DNA of 64,000 nucleotides, taken from Bacillota bacterium. Lineage in GTDB: Bacteria > Bacillota > Negativicutes > Sporomusales > Sporomusaceae. Where the stretch lies: positions 20,272 to 84,271 of the forward strand of contig JAGGAB010000035.1 of assembly GCA_017889705.1 (NCBI GenBank), read 5' to 3'. The notes under the pieces were generated by a model. The model had not been told where the DNA came from, made no database searches, and saw only the letters and a list, made by a program, of their open reading frames with translations. Position numbers and translations under genes: made by a program. Positions 53,661 through 62,673 of the stretch are shown here, piece by piece. Every line of letters starts with the position of its first letter. Positions within the stretch are counted from its first letter, which is position 1.

Positions 53661-53972
53661 ATGGCACAAATGAGTCAACAATCTGGGCAAACGACGCAAA
53701 GCGGTATGAGCGGCCAGGGAGTCAGCCTTTCTGAACGCGAGCTGTTGCAGCTTGCTCTTAACGAAACCAAGATGACAGCCGCTGCTGTTAATACATTTGC
53801 ACTGGAATGTTCCAGCGACACTCTCCGTCGTGACTATTTAACCATTCTGGGCGATGTTCACAATGAAGAAAAGCAGATTTTTGCGTTAATGCAGCAAAAA
53901 GGCTATTACGAAGTTAAAAATGCCAGTCCGCAGGATATTGCCCAAGTGCAATCAAAATTTAGTCAAAGATAG
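53661..53972 (+). CDS. Coat-F-like spore coat protein
   Basis: 103 residues from ATG at 53661 (GAGGTGAT). After a Gln/Ser/Gly-rich head (~1-22) come VSLSERELLQLALNETKMTAAAVNTFALEC and DYLTILGDVHNEEKQIFALMQQKGYYEVKNA, typical of the CotF family: ferritin-like helices and the GYY tail. It probably forms a complex with the small upstream protein. A hairpin follows at 54010. Confidence 0.88.
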   Translation: MAQMSQQSGQTTQSGMSGQGVSLSERELLQLALNETKMTAAAVNTFALECSSDTLRRDYLTILGDVHNEEKQIFALMQQKGYYEVKNASPQDIAQVQSKFSQR

Positions 53973-54009
53973 TAGCAATCCAACGAAAACACAGTAAATA
54001 CAAGGAATT

Positions 54010-54050
54010 AAAGGGCGATTTTTGCATTTTTATGCAAAAAATTGCCCTTT
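54010..54050 (+). terminator. Hairpin after the coat-F-like pair
   Basis: AAAGGGC-ATTTTTGCA pairs with TGCAAAAAAT-GCCCTTT. T-run is absent (GAATTTG follows), so efficiency is uncertain. Confidence 0.6.
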
Positions 54051-54083
54051 GAATTTGTATAAACATTCCAAATATAAAATTTC

Positions 54084-54112
54084 TTGACAGGTATTTTATT
54101 CAGATGTAGAAT
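54084..54112 (+). promoter_or_regulatory. SigA promoter of the PerR-type gene
   Basis: Perfect -35 TTGACA (54084-54089), 17-base spacer, TAGAAT (54107-54112). The surroundings are very AT-rich; I do not see a full PerR or Fur box. Confidence 0.65.
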
Positions 54113-54175
54113 ATAAAAAGAATTATTCAATAACTATTTTCCAGTGGTAAATTGTAGTGAGGGTAGGGGAGATTA

Positions 54176-54607
54176 GTGGACATTTGTGTTACATCGTTAT
54201 TACGGGATAAAGGGTTTAAAGTTACGCCGCAGCGCTTGGCGATTTATAGTGCTTTAGCTGCTACCAAAGCTCATCCCAGCGCAGAAATGATTTATAACGA
54301 GCTTCAGCCGTTATATCCTACAATGAGCTTGGCAACTGTGTACAAGACTATTGAGATTTTAAAAACCTTGGAGTTGGTTCAGGTACTTAATGTTGGCGAA
54401 GACAGCTTCCGTTATGATGCCGATACCAGCAACCATCCGCATATTCGCTGCATGGGCTGCGGCCGGGTAGATGACCTGTATGGGGTGGATTCTTCCGAGT
54501 TTATTGATCAGGTTGCTGCTATGACTAAGTATTCGCTTCAAGGACAGCAGTTTTATTTTTACGGTATGTGCCCTCAGTGTCAGGGCGTAACTGCGGCTGT
54601 AAGCTAG
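54176..54607 (+). CDS. perR: Fur-family transcriptional regulator, PerR type
   Basis: 143 residues from GTG at 54176 (GGGGAGA). The winged helix spans ~1-85 (GFKVTPQRLAIYSALA, HPSAEMIYNELQPLYPTMSLATVYKTIEIL). The dimer and metal domain has FRYDADTSNHPHIRC with the Asp and His residues PerR uses for its regulatory iron, and structural zinc Cys pairs CMGC and CPQC. PerR senses peroxide by metal-catalysed oxidation and represses oxidative defence genes. Candidate targets are not next to it. Assignment to PerR rather than Fur or Zur is by motif similarity. Confidence 0.85.
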   Translation: MDICVTSLLRDKGFKVTPQRLAIYSALAATKAHPSAEMIYNELQPLYPTMSLATVYKTIEILKTLELVQVLNVGEDSFRYDADTSNHPHIRCMGCGRVDDLYGVDSSEFIDQVAAMTKYSLQGQQFYFYGMCPQCQGVTAAVS

Positions 54608-54661
54608 TCTGACAAACAAACCGGATGGAGGTAAAACGCCATCTGGATTTAGACATTATTT

Positions 54662-54692
54662 GAAAAGATTGCCTTATACCGGCAGTCTTTTC
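54662..54692 (+). terminator. Terminator after the PerR-type gene
   Basis: GAAAAGATTGCC pairs with GGCAGTCTTTTC around TTATACC. Confidence 0.65.
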
Positions 54693-54732
54693 GTTATGCA
54701 GCGAAACATTATTACAAAGGCGGGTTGAGAAC

Positions 54733-55389
54733 ATGAATTTGGCCAGTTATATTGATCATACCCTGTTGAAACCGTCTGCCACGGTCGAAGATATTATTCA
54801 ATTATGTAGGGAGGCAGAGCAGCATCAGTTTGCTGCTGTTTGTGTAAACCCTGTATATGTGGATTTAGCTGCCCATTGTCTTGCTGGTACCGGGGTGAAA
54901 ACAGCCACGGTTATCGGTTTTCCTCTGGGAGCCACTTTTACTGAAGCTAAGGTGGCGGAAGCCAAAGAGGCGGTATCACGCAAAGCCAATGAGCTTGATA
55001 TGGTCATCAATATCGGCGCGGCTAAGGCCGGAATGTGGGAAGTGGTAACCGAGGATATCAGGCAAGTGGTGGCAGCCGCAGATGGCGTGACAGTCAAGGT
55101 AATTATTGAGACCTGTTTACTAACTGATGACGAGAAACGCCGTGCTTGTCAGGCTGTGCTGGATGCTGGTGCCCAGTTTGTCAAGACCTCCACAGGCTTT
55201 GGACCGGGGGGCGCCACGGTTGAAGATATTCGTCTTTTTAAGCAGGTAGTGGGTGACAAAATCGGGATTAAAGCATCTGGTGGTATTCGTACCTTGGAAC
55301 AAGCTCAGGAGCTTATTGCTGCCGGGGCAACACGCCTCGGGACAAGTGCCGGTATTGAAATTGCGGGGAATCACAGCAAGAAAGTCTGA
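54733..55389 (+). CDS. deoC: Deoxyribose-phosphate aldolase
   Basis: 218 residues. [15 protein letters not shown] opens the TIM barrel, VCVNPVYV and GFPLGAT follow, [12 protein letters not shown] carries the Schiff-base Lys region, and [19 protein letters not shown] and [11 protein letters not shown] hold the second Lys. It cleaves 2-deoxyribose 5-phosphate to glyceraldehyde 3-phosphate and acetaldehyde. It stands alone, without other deo genes. Length is normal for bacterial DeoC. Confidence 0.95.
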   Translation: MNLASYIDHTLLKPSATVEDIIQLCREAEQHQFAAVCVNPVYVDLAAHCLAGTGVKTATVIGFPLGATFTEAKVAEAKEAVSRKANELDMVINIGAAKAGMWEVVTEDIRQVVAAADGVTVKVIIETCLLTDDEKRRACQAVLDAGAQFVKTSTGFGPGGATVEDIRLFKQVVGDKIGIKASGGIRTLEQAQELIAAGATRLGTSAGIEIAGNHSKKV

Positions 55390-55471
55390 TATTTACATAA
55401 AAAACCTATAGAAGTAAACTAGAACGCATGATATAATGTCCTTTACCTGTTCGAAAGGAGGGCAGCACATC

Positions 55472-56353
55472 ATGCGTTCTGTTATGCAATTTGTTTCCGG
55501 TAACATACCGGTAATTGCCAGTTTAATTGTAATCTGTTTGTTTTTCAGTATGATACCGCTTCGTCCGCAACTGTGGCTGTATCCTCTGGTACGGCAGGCA
55601 GTTGCTTTAAAGATTGATTATCAGACAAAAAATATGCTGGCGAAAGAAACGCCGCATTTTGTCATTCGCTACACCCCAGCTGATGCCGATGTGGTAGATA
55701 TGGTGGCAGCCGCTGCCGAAGCAGCCTATAAGCCGGTGACAACAGCGCTTGCCTATGCGCCTAAGGGGAAATCATTGGTTTTAATATATCCTGACCGCCA
55801 GGCAATGAAAAAAGCGTATGGCTGGGAAGGCGGCGCCAATGCCATGGGGTTTTATTGGGGTGGAGTTATCCAGATATTGTCCCCGAAGGCGTGGCTTGAA
55901 AATAGCCAGTCGCTGGAACAGTTTATCGCTGTTGGGCCGTTGACTCATGAGTATACTCACCTGGTGCTTGATTGTATGACTCGCGGCAACTACAGTCGCT
56001 GGTTTACCGAAGGCTTGGCCCAGTATGTTGAGTATAAAGCCAATGGCTACGAATGGGTGACTGCTGACAACGGGCTAGCCGGCAAGGTGTATTCTCTTAA
56101 AGAACTCGAGGAAGATTTTGACGGATTGCCCAATCAGGCATTGGCCTATCGACAGTCACTGGCAGCCGTCCGCTATATTGCGGCTGTTCACGGTGACGCT
56201 AAACTGGCGCAGGTTTTGTCTTATCTGATGTCAGGTCAGCAGGTCGAAACAGCCATTGAAAAATCGCTGGATATGGATTATGCTACCTATGAAACCATGG
56301 CTATGCTGTGGGCTAAAGGCAATATGAAACAATATAGCAAGATCGCCAATTAA
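55472..56353 (+). CDS. Membrane-anchored gluzincin metallopeptidase (peptidase MA-like)
   Basis: 293 residues from ATG at 55472 (GAAAGGAGGG); the upstream start at 55436 overlaps that site. One membrane helix at ~11-32 anchors it, with the rest outside. THEYTHLVLDC contains the zinc-binding HExxH, and GNYSRWFTEGLAQYVEYKANG supplies the downstream Glu of gluzincins. PHFVIRYTPADADVV at the domain start matches the peptidase MA-like group. It may process surface or spore proteins; substrate unknown. It is separated from the hydrogenase genes by a terminator. Confidence 0.82.
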   Translation: MRSVMQFVSGNIPVIASLIVICLFFSMIPLRPQLWLYPLVRQAVALKIDYQTKNMLAKETPHFVIRYTPADADVVDMVAAAAEAAYKPVTTALAYAPKGKSLVLIYPDRQAMKKAYGWEGGANAMGFYWGGVIQILSPKAWLENSQSLEQFIAVGPLTHEYTHLVLDCMTRGNYSRWFTEGLAQYVEYKANGYEWVTADNGLAGKVYSLKELEEDFDGLPNQALAYRQSLAAVRYIAAVHGDAKLAQVLSYLMSGQQVETAIEKSLDMDYATYETMAMLWAKGNMKQYSKIAN

Positions 56354-56382
56354 AGGATGTGCCGCACGGCACACCCTTTTTT
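56353..56382 (+). terminator. Terminator of the metallopeptidase gene
   Basis: AAGGATGTGCC pairs with GGCACACCCTT around GCAC, then six T. Confidence 0.85.
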
Positions 56383-56444
56383 ACATAGATAAACCAAAGT
56401 TGGGAACAGTAACAGTATATTTTGCACGGCAGGAGGGGAAAGGC

Positions 56445-57680
56445 ATGCTTACCAGGCGGGAGTTTCTGAAACTTTGCACAACTGCTTTGGCGACAGCAAC
56501 TCTGACTGACCGGCTAATGCCTATTATGTCCCAGGGGTTTGCTGCAGGTAAGATTAGTAAACCGCCGGTGATCTGGCTGGAACTTGGCTCCTGTACCGGT
56601 AATTCGATTGCACTTGACAACGCCGTTAACCCCAATCTTAATCAAATCCTTACCGATATGGTGGATATGCGTTATAACTGGCTGCTCAATGTAGTGCAGG
56701 GCTCGGAAGTTGTAAAAGTACTGCAGGATACGGCAGAAAAAGAAGCCGGCAATTTTTGGCTGGTAGTCGAAGGGTCAGTTATGACCGCCGATAATGGACG
56801 CTATAATCACATTTATATGCGTGACAATCAGCTAGTGACCGGCCTAACTGCGCTGCAGGAATTGGCACCGAAAGCCAAGCATATTATTGCTGTCGGCACC
56901 TGTGCCTGTTTTGGAGGCCCATCGGCGGCTTACCCCAATCCCGCGGGAGCCAAAGGGGTGTGGGAAGTAATCAAGCAGCCGGTTATCAATGTTCCCGGTT
57001 GTCCGGCCAATCCTGACTGGATGACAGGCATCTTTAGCCATCTTATTATGTATGGACTGCCTGAACTTGACGGTTATAACCGGCCCAAGATGTTTTTCGG
57101 ACAGACAATCCATGACTTGTGCCAACGCCGCCAGCAGTTTGAAGATGGGATTTTTGCCTCCTTTCCCGGTGAAAGCGGCTGTTTATACAAGGTTGGCTGT
57201 AAGGGGCCGGTTACCCATGCCGATTGTCCTAAGCGGCAGTGGAATCATTATGTGAATTGGCCGGTAAGAGCCGGCGCACCGTGCATTGGCTGCGTTAATC
57301 CGGGCTTTCCTGATAGCTCTATGCCATTTTATAATCATTTGCCTGATCTGGCAACTCCGCTTGGTATGCTTAATATTAAGAAATTTGGTGCGGCAGCTGC
57401 CGGTTTGGGGGCGGCAGCAGTTGGGGCTCATCTTATTACCGGCGTTGTTGGCAAGCGGGTGGGCAAACACTGGCTTGACGGCACCAACCCCAATGAACCT
57501 GATCCGCCGGAAAATTTGGAGCAGCTTAAACAGGAGCTGGATGACTTAATTCGCCAACAAAATGCGTTGATCAGTGAAAGTCAAGCTCTGGAGCAGGTTA
57601 GAATTAAACGCAGATTGCCGAAAACTTTCAGGCAGAAAGTGGTTGACTTCTTCCGTCCCGGACAAAAACATAGGAGGTAG
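56445..57680 (+). CDS. [NiFe] hydrogenase small subunit, Tat-exported, with an altered proximal-cluster motif
   Basis: 411 residues from ATG at 56445 (GGAGGGG). TRREFLK at 3-9 then a hydrophobic stretch is a twin-arginine signal. WLELGSCTGNSIAL contains the proximal-cluster motif, but the second Cys of CxxC is Asn53. The other ligands are present: GTCACFGG (with an extra Cys two residues on) and VPGCPANPDW. Distal cluster: TIHDLC and GCLYKVGCKGP. Medial cluster: ADCPKRQWN and PCIGC. After a hydrophobic segment (~315-338) the protein ends in a basic coiled-coil tail (~350-411). It passes electrons from the NiFe site to a membrane partner not encoded here. Confidence 0.93.
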   Translation: MLTRREFLKLCTTALATATLTDRLMPIMSQGFAAGKISKPPVIWLELGSCTGNSIALDNAVNPNLNQILTDMVDMRYNWLLNVVQGSEVVKVLQDTAEKEAGNFWLVVEGSVMTADNGRYNHIYMRDNQLVTGLTALQELAPKAKHIIAVGTCACFGGPSAAYPNPAGAKGVWEVIKQPVINVPGCPANPDWMTGIFSHLIMYGLPELDGYNRPKMFFGQTIHDLCQRRQQFEDGIFASFPGESGCLYKVGCKGPVTHADCPKRQWNHYVNWPVRAGAPCIGCVNPGFPDSSMPFYNHLPDLATPLGMLNIKKFGAAAAGLGAAAVGAHLITGVVGKRVGKHWLDGTNPNEPDPPENLEQLKQELDDLIRQQNALISESQALEQVRIKRRLPKTFRQKVVDFFRPGQKHRR

Positions 57681-57685
57681 TTACC

Positions 57686-59077
57686 GTGGCTGTGCAGACA
57701 ATTTTCCCGGTAACACGCATTCATGAACCGCTGCGTGCCGATGTTGAGGTGCAAAATGGCAGGATCGTGGATGCTTGGCTAGGGGCGCATTTATTCAGAG
57801 GCATGGAAAGCATGCTGACAGGGCGAGATCCGCGTGATGCGGCGCTTTTTACCCAACGCATCTGCGGCATTTGTTCCGGCGCTCATGCTGTTGTCGCCGG
57901 TATGGCCCAGCAGCAGGCGTTTGGTGTTACGCCTACGCCGACAGGGCAGCACTTAATTAATTTATTATTTGCCGCTGATATTATTCAAAATCATCTGCGG
58001 CATTTCTATATTTTGGTGTTATATGATTATGTAAAAGGCCCGGATATGGCACCCTACACACCTAGGCCGCAGGCCGACTTTCGGCTGCCGCTCAAGGTCA
58101 ATGCCGAACTGCTGCAGCATGCTAAAGAAGCCGCCCTACAGGCGGTGCGTGCTCATGAGGCCATGGCGGTATTTGGGGCTAAGGCACCTATGCAGCAGAC
58201 TATTATACCTACCGGTGTTACCGAGCAGGCTTCGGTAGAGCGGCTGATGGCATATAGCAGCATTTTGCAGGAAGTGACAGAATGGGTGGAAAAGTTTTTT
58301 ATTGCTGATGTTATGACAATTGCTGATTATTACAAAGATTACTATGACATTGGTGGGGGTTACGGCAATCTCATGTCTTTTGGAATGTTTCCCGCACCGC
58401 TGACCGGGGAACGAGCGCTAAAGGCGGGGCTGATTGTAAACCGGGGACAGGTGGAAGAGCTTGATATCAACCATATCACTGAGGAAGTCCGTTACAGTTG
58501 GTATACTGATGAAGAAGAGCGGCGCAGGCCGGCAGCAGGCCGCACTACACCTGACCGGAACAAGAGTGATGGCTATACCTGGGTGAAGGCGCCGCGTTAT
58601 CAGGAGCTGCCGGTGGAAGGAGGGCCGCTGGCCAGAGGGTTTATTAACGGTGATTACCGACGGGGGATATCGGTCCTGGACCGGCTAATCGCCAGAGCTA
58701 AGGAAACGTTAAAAATTTGCCGGCTGGCGCAAGGTTGGCTTAATGAGATTGTGCCTAATACGCCGAGCTTTATACCATTTACACCGCCTGACAGCGGGAC
58801 AGGGGTGGGCTTAACTGATGCCATGCGCGGCGCGCTTGGACATTGGTTTGAATACCGGCATAATAAGGTGACTCATTATCAGATTGTAACCCCGACAACC
58901 TGGAATTTTTCACCGCGTGACAACCGGGGCATCCGCGGTCCGGTTGAACAAGCGCTTATCGGCACACCGGTGGCGGATGGGGCCAACCTGATTGAGGCCG
59001 GGCGGGTGATTCGCTCGTTTGATCCCTGCTTTACCTGTGCCGTGCATATGCTGGAAGCACGCAGCCTGCACTGTTGA
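57686..59077 (+). CDS. [NiFe] hydrogenase large subunit
   Basis: 463 residues from GTG at 57686 (GGAGG). L1 motif QRICGICSGAHAV near residue 58 and L2 motif FDPCFTCAVHMLEARSLHC at the C-terminus give the four Cys that hold the NiFe(CN)2CO centre. Only nine residues follow the conserved His of the L2 motif, a very short peptide for the maturation protease. The protein is ~100 residues shorter than many group 1 large subunits. No cytochrome b, protease or hyp genes follow, so electron acceptor and maturation come from elsewhere. A hairpin AGCCTGCAC/GTGCAGGCT straddles the stop codon. Confidence 0.93.
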   Translation: MAVQTIFPVTRIHEPLRADVEVQNGRIVDAWLGAHLFRGMESMLTGRDPRDAALFTQRICGICSGAHAVVAGMAQQQAFGVTPTPTGQHLINLLFAADIIQNHLRHFYILVLYDYVKGPDMAPYTPRPQADFRLPLKVNAELLQHAKEAALQAVRAHEAMAVFGAKAPMQQTIIPTGVTEQASVERLMAYSSILQEVTEWVEKFFIADVMTIADYYKDYYDIGGGYGNLMSFGMFPAPLTGERALKAGLIVNRGQVEELDINHITEEVRYSWYTDEEERRRPAAGRTTPDRNKSDGYTWVKAPRYQELPVEGGPLARGFINGDYRRGISVLDRLIARAKETLKICRLAQGWLNEIVPNTPSFIPFTPPDSGTGVGLTDAMRGALGHWFEYRHNKVTHYQIVTPTTWNFSPRDNRGIRGPVEQALIGTPVADGANLIEAGRVIRSFDPCFTCAVHMLEARSLHC

Positions 59078-59120
59078 AGTGCAGGCTGGGGCGTGGTACA
59101 ATAATACATAGCAAACAAAC

Positions 59121-59147
59121 AAAACTTGGCTAACTGCCAAGTTTTTT
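59121..59147 (+). terminator. Terminator of the hydrogenase operon
   Basis: AAAACTTGG pairs with CCAAGTTTT around CTAACTG, then TT. Confidence 0.85.
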
Positions 59148-59202
59148 GACTATGAAAATACATCGCGTCTACACGCGTTAGCTACCCAAAAGGGGGATAA
59201 AT

Positions 59203-60552
59203 ATGAGTATATTTAAAGCTTGTGACATCCGGGGTGTGGCCGGTACAGAGCTGACTGACGATATGGCCAGGAGGATATCCCGGGCGGTAGGAGTTGTGCT
59301 TGCCGGGCAAAAAGTGGTGGTGGGCGGCGACATACGGCTATCCACTCCGGCTTTGCAGCAGATCATGGTTGAAGGATTGGCTGAGTCCGGTTGTCAGGTC
59401 GTTGATATTGGAACAGTGGCAACACCGGTATTTTACTATGGACTACAAACTACCGGAGCAACAGGCGGGGTCATGGTTACTGCCTCGCATAATCCGGCCC
59501 AATATAACGGTTTCAAATTAGTGCTTGGGCCTAAGCCTGTCAGTGAAGAAGATGTGGCTCATATTGGGCAGTTGGTAGACAGGGATGCTCAGACACAGGG
59601 CAAGGGCGAAGTAACCAAGTTTCCTGTTATTGAAGAGTATCTAAACTATACAGCAGGCAAGGCACGCCATGGCAAGCTGAAAGTCGTGATTGACGCCGGC
59701 AACGGCGCTACTGCCGAGATTGCTCCCCGGCTGTTTAAAAAACTGGGATATGAAGTAATTGAACTTAATTGCGTGCCAGATGGGCGCTTCCCGCATCGGC
59801 CGCCCAATCCAGCGTTGCCGGAAAATTTGGCGGCGCTGGGTGAGGTTGTACGCCTTCATAACGCCGCAGTGGGAATTGGCTTTGACGGCGACGGTGACCG
59901 GGTGGGGGTTGTTGATGAGAATGGCCGCCCTATTGATAATGACGATATTATGGTACTCATTGCGCGTCAGTGTCTGGCAAATAAGCCGGGGGCAATTATC
60001 TATGATGCCAAGTGTTCCATGGTGGTACCGGAGGAGGTTGTCAAAGCCGGCGGACGGCCGGTCATGGCCCGTGCCGGACATACCTTTAGCAAAACTGCTT
60101 TTATGCAGGAATATGCACTCTTTGCCGGTGAAATCAGCGGGCACTTCTTTTTCCGCGATCTTGGTTATGATGACGGAATGTTTTCGGGGCTCAAGATCTG
60201 TGAACTCATCGCTGAACATGGCAGTCTTGCCGCGCAGGTGGACGATATTCCCAACTACCTCTTAACTACCGATATCCGGGTTACCTATCAGGGAAATGAC
60301 AAGGAAGCCGTGCTTGATCAGATTGCGGACAAGCTTGCCCAGTACCGGCCCAACCGGATTGATGGCGTGCGTATTGAGTTTGCCGATGGCTGGGGTATGA
60401 TTCGCGCTTCGGTAACAGAACCGCTGTTTACGCTGCGGTTTGAAGCCAAAACAATAGAACGTTTGAAAGCAATTACGGCAATCCTGCTTGGCGGTATGAC
60501 TGCGAAAGTCCGGGAGGCGGTTATCGCCAAACTGCCGCCAGAATGTATGTAA
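59203..60552 (+). CDS. Phosphomannomutase/phosphoglucomutase family protein
   Basis: 449 residues from ATG at 59203 (AGGGGG). FKACDIRGVAGTELTDD opens the protein, VMVTASHNPAQYNGFK carries the phosphoserine, GIGFDGDGDRVGVVDE binds Mg, and EISGHFFFRDLGYDDGM is the sugar-binding loop. The C-terminal domain has GWGMIRASVTEPLFTLRFEA for the phosphate site. It interconverts hexose 1- and 6-phosphates and could supply glucose 1-phosphate for RmlA or mannose 1-phosphate for other glycans. Substrate preference cannot be decided from sequence. Confidence 0.92.
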   Translation: MSIFKACDIRGVAGTELTDDMARRISRAVGVVLAGQKVVVGGDIRLSTPALQQIMVEGLAESGCQVVDIGTVATPVFYYGLQTTGATGGVMVTASHNPAQYNGFKLVLGPKPVSEEDVAHIGQLVDRDAQTQGKGEVTKFPVIEEYLNYTAGKARHGKLKVVIDAGNGATAEIAPRLFKKLGYEVIELNCVPDGRFPHRPPNPALPENLAALGEVVRLHNAAVGIGFDGDGDRVGVVDENGRPIDNDDIMVLIARQCLANKPGAIIYDAKCSMVVPEEVVKAGGRPVMARAGHTFSKTAFMQEYALFAGEISGHFFFRDLGYDDGMFSGLKICELIAEHGSLAAQVDDIPNYLLTTDIRVTYQGNDKEAVLDQIADKLAQYRPNRIDGVRIEFADGWGMIRASVTEPLFTLRFEAKTIERLKAITAILLGGMTAKVREAVIAKLPPECM

Positions 60553-60758
60553 CAGACTGCGAAATATTTGCCTGACACGAAGGCCGATACACCGGGATTT
60601 GTGAAGAAGCATGATGACGGTAATTGGCTTGCTAAAAAAGGATTTGCCGGTACTAAGTCGAATATATTTTTCATTGCGATCAGCCTGTATCTTTACCAAA
60701 ATAATAGGCGTAAGTCGCGGTTTTAGTATCATTAACGCTAGAAGTAAAAGAGGTAATT

Positions 60759-61538
60759 ATGCAAATTCACGTTTTGGCCAGCGGCAGTACCGGAAATGCT
60801 ACATTTATTGAAATGGAAAATACCAAACTTTTGGTTGATGCCGGTATCAGTACTCGGCGTATCAAACAATCGTTGGATAAACTAGAGATCAATATTGAAG
60901 AACTTGACGGTGTGCTGATCACCCATGAACATCGCGATCATGTGAATGGCTTGACAACACTGCTCAAAAAATATCGTTTGCCGGCCTATGCTCGGCCAGA
61001 TACCTGGAACTCCATGTATTGCCGGAATTTGCTGCCAGATGAGTGTTGCCGGGAACTTCCTGACAGCCTCAATATTGGCAGCGTAAAAGTCGAGCCTTTC
61101 TCTATCTCCCATGATGCGGCTGACCCGGTAGGTTTCCGGCTGCATGCAGGTAAAACCAAAGTCGGTTTTGCGACTGACCTTGGTTTTGTCACTCCAACCG
61201 TCAAAGACGCCTTATCTTTGTCTGATGTATTGGTGTTGGAAGCCAATCATGATGTTGAAATGCTGAAAAACGGCAATTATCCCTGGCATCTGAAAAAGCG
61301 GATTATGAGTAACCGCGGCCATTTGGCAAACACTGATGCCGGCTGGACACTGGCAAGGCTTGACCGCAAGGCGCACACTGACGTTTTTCTGGCCCATCTC
61401 AGTCAGGAAAATAATCGTCCCGAATTGGCTGAGGACACAGTTGCCGCGATATTAACCCAGGAAGGCTGTCAACTAAATAAAGATATTACACTACACCTTA
61501 CCTATCCTGGACAAATTACGGGAATAGGTAAATACTAA
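60759..61538 (+). CDS. walJ: MBL-fold metallohydrolase, YycJ/WalJ type
   Basis: 259 residues. LASGSTGNATFIEME begins the fold, LITHEHRDHVNGL is the HxHxDH metal motif, SISHDAADPVGFRL and KTKVGFATDLGF follow, and VLVLEANHDVEML and SNRGHLANTDAG complete the site. The order YycJ, HtrA-type protease, RlmH is conserved in many Firmicutes, supporting the name; the WalRK genes often next to it are not in this window. The role in other species is linked to cell-wall and DNA metabolism. Confidence 0.88.
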   Translation: MQIHVLASGSTGNATFIEMENTKLLVDAGISTRRIKQSLDKLEINIEELDGVLITHEHRDHVNGLTTLLKKYRLPAYARPDTWNSMYCRNLLPDECCRELPDSLNIGSVKVEPFSISHDAADPVGFRLHAGKTKVGFATDLGFVTPTVKDALSLSDVLVLEANHDVEMLKNGNYPWHLKKRIMSNRGHLANTDAGWTLARLDRKAHTDVFLAHLSQENNRPELAEDTVAAILTQEGCQLNKDITLHLTYPGQITGIGKY

Positions 61539-61552
61539 CCGGAGGCGATAAC

Positions 61553-62671
61553 ATGAAGAAATGGTTTGGGAAATTGACTCCCTATATTGTAGTGTCATTA
61601 GTCAGCATGATGCTTGGTGCAGCTTTTGTAGTTGGCTGCTCAGGCAATATTGATAAAGCGCAGAAACCTAATCAGGGCTCAACCTTTAAGGGGCTGCAGC
61701 CGCCTACTGCTCAGGCGCAGGTATCGGAAGCCCGCAATACGCCGATTGTGCGGGCTGCGCAAGCCATTGGCCCAACTGTTGTCGGCATTACCAACAAAGG
61801 TGTGGTTCGCGACTTCTTCAGCAACCGCCAGGTGATGGTCGAACAGGGAACAGGTTCGGGTGTAATCTTTGATGCTCAGGGCTATATTGCCACCAACTAT
61901 CATGTAGTGCAAAATGCCCAGGAGATTTCGGTTTCCCTGTCTGATGGCCGCACACTTGACGGCAAAGTTATTGGTGTCGATCCGGTAACCGATTTGGCTG
62001 TCGTCAAAGTCGAGGCTCAGGACTTGCCTGTAGCCACACTGGGTGACTCAGATTCCTTGATGGTCGGTGAACCGGCCATTGCCATCGGCAATCCGCTTGG
62101 CCTGGAATTCAAAGGCAGTGTGACAACCGGTGTTATCAGTGCTCTTAACCGTTCGCTCGATATCGGCGAACGTCGTTTTAAACTTATCCAGACCGATGCG
62201 GCCATTAACCCCGGTAACTCCGGCGGTGCTTTGGTTAATGCTGATGGTGTAGTCATTGGTATTAACAGTGCCAAGATTGCTCTTTCCGGCGTAGAAGGCA
62301 TTGGTTTTGCCATCCCTATTAACAGCGCCCGTCCGATATTACAGTCCCTTATCGACAAAGGCCGGGTAGTTCGGGCTTACCTCGGAGTAGGAGCATTAGA
62401 TCAGGCTACTGCCGCCAAATACGGCTATGAACTTAAACTCGACAAGGGCGTGTATGTTGCCAAAGCTTCATCTTCAGGCCCGGCTTATAAAGCCGGTATC
62501 CGCGAAGGAGACATCGTTCTCAAAGTGGCCGGAGCCGAGACCAACAGCGTCCCCGAACTCAGGGCCGTGCTTGACAGCCAGCAGGTTGGCAGCAAGGTCG
62601 ATGTGGTAATAAGACGCAATAATGATACCAGAACGATTAGTGTTCTCTTAGAAGAAATGCAGGGACAATAA
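61553..62671 (+). CDS. HtrA/DegP-type serine protease with PDZ domain
   Basis: 372 residues. The N-terminal hydrophobic segment ends AAFVVGCSG, either a membrane anchor or a lipobox. The trypsin-like domain (~60-265) shows the triad in TNYHVVQNA (His), VTDLAVVKV (Asp) and INPGNSGGALVNADG (Ser). One PDZ domain follows (~275-370, LDKGVYVAKASSSGPAYKAG, REGDIVLKVAGA). It degrades misfolded envelope proteins. It starts 14 bases after the MBL gene and ends 2 bases before rlmH, one operon. Confidence 0.94.
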   Translation: MKKWFGKLTPYIVVSLVSMMLGAAFVVGCSGNIDKAQKPNQGSTFKGLQPPTAQAQVSEARNTPIVRAAQAIGPTVVGITNKGVVRDFFSNRQVMVEQGTGSGVIFDAQGYIATNYHVVQNAQEISVSLSDGRTLDGKVIGVDPVTDLAVVKVEAQDLPVATLGDSDSLMVGEPAIAIGNPLGLEFKGSVTTGVISALNRSLDIGERRFKLIQTDAAINPGNSGGALVNADGVVIGINSAKIALSGVEGIGFAIPINSARPILQSLIDKGRVVRAYLGVGALDQATAAKYGYELKLDKGVYVAKASSSGPAYKAGIREGDIVLKVAGAETNSVPELRAVLDSQQVGSKVDVVIRRNNDTRTISVLLEEMQGQ

Positions 62672-62673
62672 CC

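Noticed and set aside
59075..59103. UGA in a hairpin loop at the end of the hydrogenase large subunit as a selenocysteine signal
   Set aside because: The stem straddles the UGA instead of following it, and read-through would add only eight residues with no family match.
60552..60758. Possible small gene between the phosphohexomutase and walJ genes
   Set aside because: Short plus-strand frames exist but none has a ribosome site, and the stretch is AT-rich promoter-like sequence.
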